DNA from: Hippopus hippopus
Taxonomy: Eukaryota; Mollusca; Bivalvia; Cardiida; Cardiidae
Assembly: GCA_946811185.2 (NCBI GenBank)
Contig: OX328112.1
Location: 27,603,742 to 27,667,741 of the forward strand
Length of the DNA: 64,000 bases
Direction: 5' to 3'
The translations under genes were made by a program, and so were the position numbers. Under the pieces are notes generated by a model. That model was not told the origin of the DNA. It did not search any database and worked only from the letters and a program-made list of their open reading frames with translations. Positions 61,236 to 64,000 of the stretch are shown piece after piece; within the stretch, counting starts at the first letter, position 1; every line of letters begins with the position of its first letter.

Positions 61236-63585
61236 AAAACCATGGTCACATCTTACGTAGTTGACCGTAGTGGGGAATGACCGTAGTCGGCCGTATTAAT
61301 CACATTACGGTTGAAAAGGGTCAATTACGGTTAACTACGGTCAACTACGTTCAAACTACGGTCACAGTAGGGTCACAACATCTTAGTTAATAGTAATAAA
61401 TTTTTGAACATGTTAAAAAATTATGCGCTACTACGGGCAAATCGTGAGTTAAAACTACGTTAATTACTAGGTTGAACTACGGCTATCTACGTGTAACTAC
61501 GATCAACTACGTTAGATACGTTCAACTACGGCCATCTACGGTCATTCCCCACTACGATCAACTACGTAAGGTGTGACCACGGCTTAAAATACCGGTACTT
61601 TATTCTTAAGCCGTGGTCACACCTTACGTACTTGACCGTAGAGGGGAATGACCGTAGAAGGCCGTAGTTGAACGTAGTTTCACGTAGACAACCGTAGTTT
61701 GAACTTACGATTTGCACGTAGTAAGCGCATAATTTTTGAACATGATCAAAAAATTGTTACGGTTAACTACGATGTTGTGACCCTACTGTGACCATAGTTT
61801 GAACGTAATTGACCGTACTTTACCCTACTTAACCGTAGTGTGTTTAATACGTTCAACTACGGCCAAGTACGGTAATTCCCCACTACGTTCAACTACGTAA
61901 GATGTGACAGCGATTAAAGCCATGGTCACATATACGGTCATGCACGTAGTTGTCCGTAGTTCATTTCAAACGTAGTCTGCCGTAGTGCTACTACGGTCAA
62001 CTGCGTTGAAGTACGTTCAAAGTAGGTTCAAACTTGGCAATATAGAAAGTCTAAGTAGGTTGAACTACGTGTAAGTACGGTTAACTACATTCAACTGCGT
62101 GCAAAGTGGCTAGGGTTAACTAGGGTATTACTATGTCAAACTACGATTAACCACGTTAAACTGCGTATAAACTACGTCCTAAGTACGCACAACTACGGTA
62201 AATGAAGGTCACCTGCGTTAAGCTACGGTAAAACGTTGTGGTTGTGCCTGCTCAGTACGGCTAAGCTGCAGTCATTGTATTTTAACCGCTGTCACACCTT
62301 ACGTAGTTGACCGTAATGAGGAATTACTGTAGTTGGCCGTAGTTGAACGTATTAAACACACTATGGTTAAGTAGGGTCAATTACGGTTAACTACGGTCAA
62401 CTACGTTCAAACTACGGTCACAGTAGGGTCAGAGCATCGTAGTTAACCGTAACAGATTTTTGGACATGTTAAAAAATTATGCGCTTACTACGGGCAAACC
62501 GTATGTTTAAACTATGTTCATTACTACGTTGAACTACGCCTTTCTACGTGTAACTAGGATCAAGTACGTTTAATACGGTCAACTACGGTCATTCCCCACT
62601 ATGGTTAACTACGTAAGGTGTGACCATGGCTTTAAGTACAGTGACTGCAGCTTACCCGTTCTTAGCAGGCACAACCACAACGTTTTACCGTAGCTTAACG
62701 CAGTTGACCTTAATTTACCGTAGAAGTGCGTACTAAGGACGTAGTTTATACCTAGTTTAACGTAGTAAATCATAGACGCAGTAATACCCTAGTTAACCCT
62801 AGCCACTTTGCACTTAGTTGAATGGAGTTAACTGTACACGTAGTTCAACCTACTTAAGCCGTGGTCACACCTTACGTAGTTGACCGTAGTGGCGAGTGAC
62901 CGTAGATGGCCGTAGTTGAACGTATTTGACGTAGTTGAACGTAGTTACACGTAGTTAACCGTACTTCAGCGTAGTAAAGAACGTAGTTTGAACTTAAGAT
63001 TTGCCCGTAGGAAGTGCATAATTTTTGAAAATGTTCAAAAATTTGTTACGGTAAACTACGATTTTGTGACCCTACTGTGACCGTAGTTTGAACATAGTTG
63101 ACCGTGGTTTACTGTAATTGACCTTACTTAACCGTAGTGTGTTCAACACGTTCAACTATGGCCAACTACGGCCAAATACGGTAATTCTCCGTTACGGTCC
63201 ACTACGTAAGATGTAACAGCGGTTAGAATACAACGACTGCAGCTTTCTCGTACTTAGCAGGCACAATTACAACGTTTTACCATAGCTTAACGCAGTTGAC
63301 CTTCATTTACCGTAGTAGGACGTAGTTTATACGTAGTTTAACGTGGTTAATCGTAGTCTGACGTAGTAATACCCTAGTTAACCCTAGTCACTTTACACGC
63401 AGTTAAATGTAGTTAACCGTACTTACACGTAGTTCAACCTACTTAGACTTTCTTTGTTGCCAGGTTTGAACTTACTCTGAACGTACTTCAACGTAGTTGA
63501 CCTTATTAACACTACGGCAGACTACGTTTGAAATGAACTACGGTCAACCACGTGCATGACCGTAAATGTGACTGTGGCTTTACAC
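61236..63585. repeat. Cluster of TACG-repeat MITEs, 2.35 kb
   Basis: Made almost wholly of TACGGTCAAC/TACGTTCAAC units about 10-11 bp apart. Family X elements end GTGGTCACACCTTACGTAG and its complement: about 61,240-61,585, 61,608-61,915, 62,281-62,634 and 62,857-63,225. Family Y (ends near TGCAGTCATTGTATTTT and CATGACCGTA) appears at 61,917-62,280, inverted at 63,226-63,580, and as a half at 62,635-62,856 next to an X copy. Arms of about 50 bp. Non-coding and unusually CpG-dense for this window. Confidence 0.8.
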
Positions 63586-63619
63586 AGACCCTCCAAGTCA
63601 ATAATAAACACTTTAAAAC

Positions 63620-63695
63620 TTTTACAGTTATGGACAGTGTCCAAGTCTTGTACAAGTTGTGCGAAGTCTGACCTTGATCAACATTGTCCAAAAAG
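63620..63695. mobile_element. R3-family fragment
   Basis: Weak palindrome GTGCGAAGTCTGACCTTGATC near the core position. Confidence 0.4.
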
Positions 63696-64000
63696 CAAAT
63701 TGAGTTGCATTTAGCATCCTTAGGAATTTCATTGCTTTACGCCAAACACGAGTTATGTGGACGTTGCAGAGCAAGGTCATGCTACTTCCATCGTACAATG
63801 ACCAGCAAACTCGCCCGTTCATTTTATTTACCTCCGAGTTAAAACTGTTTGAATTTACTGATTTAGGAATGAAACTTTTTTATGACCACTGGATCTACTT
63901 ACCTACTCTACATGTACACTTTAGCTATTTTCGTTCGTCTTCCTACATTTGAATGCGGATATTTATCCTCTAAAAATGAAAAAAAGTGCATATGATGTAA
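63696..64000. other. Intergenic, nothing recognised
   Basis: No supported feature to the window edge. Confidence 0.4.

Overview
The window looks like nuclear DNA of an animal, most probably a bivalve mollusc. It is AT-rich and gene-poor, with GT-AG intron signals, tRNA-derived SINEs and several families of short inverted-repeat elements (MITEs). The bivalve call is inference: the family named R1 here (ATGCTCTG...GGGGGTTTAATGCATCT ends) resembles repeats I associate with bivalve genomes, and I could not search a database.

Layout. (1) 1-3.2 kb: a piece of an integrated DNA virus or virus-like element, with a protein-primed family B DNA polymerase (intact, cut by the window edge) facing a broken class I ribonucleotide reductase large subunit. 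(2) 3.2-11.75 kb: repeats, a Tc1/mariner relic with TA target duplication, and two micro-exons coding Gly/Ser-rich peptide. (3) 11,761-25,844: a complete 14,084-bp Maverick/Polinton-type element with 1,194-bp terminal inverted repeats, AG...CT ends and a 6-bp CACGGA target duplication. (4) 25.9-64 kb: degraded mobile elements, a broken DDE-type transposase gene with a Tudor-like tail (35.1-37.8 kb), three candidate host exons (27,852; 33,816; 55,906) and a dense cluster of TACG-repeat MITEs (61.2-63.6 kb).

The Polinton-type element is the exceptional feature. I see a Polinton-type PolB (broken), a divergent zinc-knuckle gene, one unknown gene, and arms made of small-gene cassettes. I see no integrase, ATPase, protease or capsid gene. 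Each cassette has a palindromic CCAAT-containing promoter or part of one, a TATA box, a short ORF, and then an identical 16-nt hairpin AGCCCTTTTCAGGGCT placed 20-46 nt after the stop (85 nt for one early-stopped copy), commonly with an A-rich 5' flank, an AC(C)CA-type 3' flank and an AAAGAG/AAAGAT-like purine motif downstream. This is the layout of metazoan replication-dependent histone mRNA 3' ends (SLBP stem-loop plus U7 histone downstream element). All ten intact cassette genes have it, on both strands. The PolB and zinc-knuckle genes instead end near AATAAA signals. I infer that the element borrows the host S-phase histone mRNA pathway for its accessory genes while its replication genes use ordinary polyadenylation; I do not know of this being described for Polintons.

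Working together (inference): the TIR ends (hairpins, CRE/ETS-type motifs) would serve as protein-primed origins for PolB; the zinc-knuckle protein may bind nucleic acid; cassette proteins are short coiled-coil, Cys-rich or membrane-anchored peptides. This copy is dead for replication: PolB has two frameshifts, a nonsense codon and a DTYS motif C.
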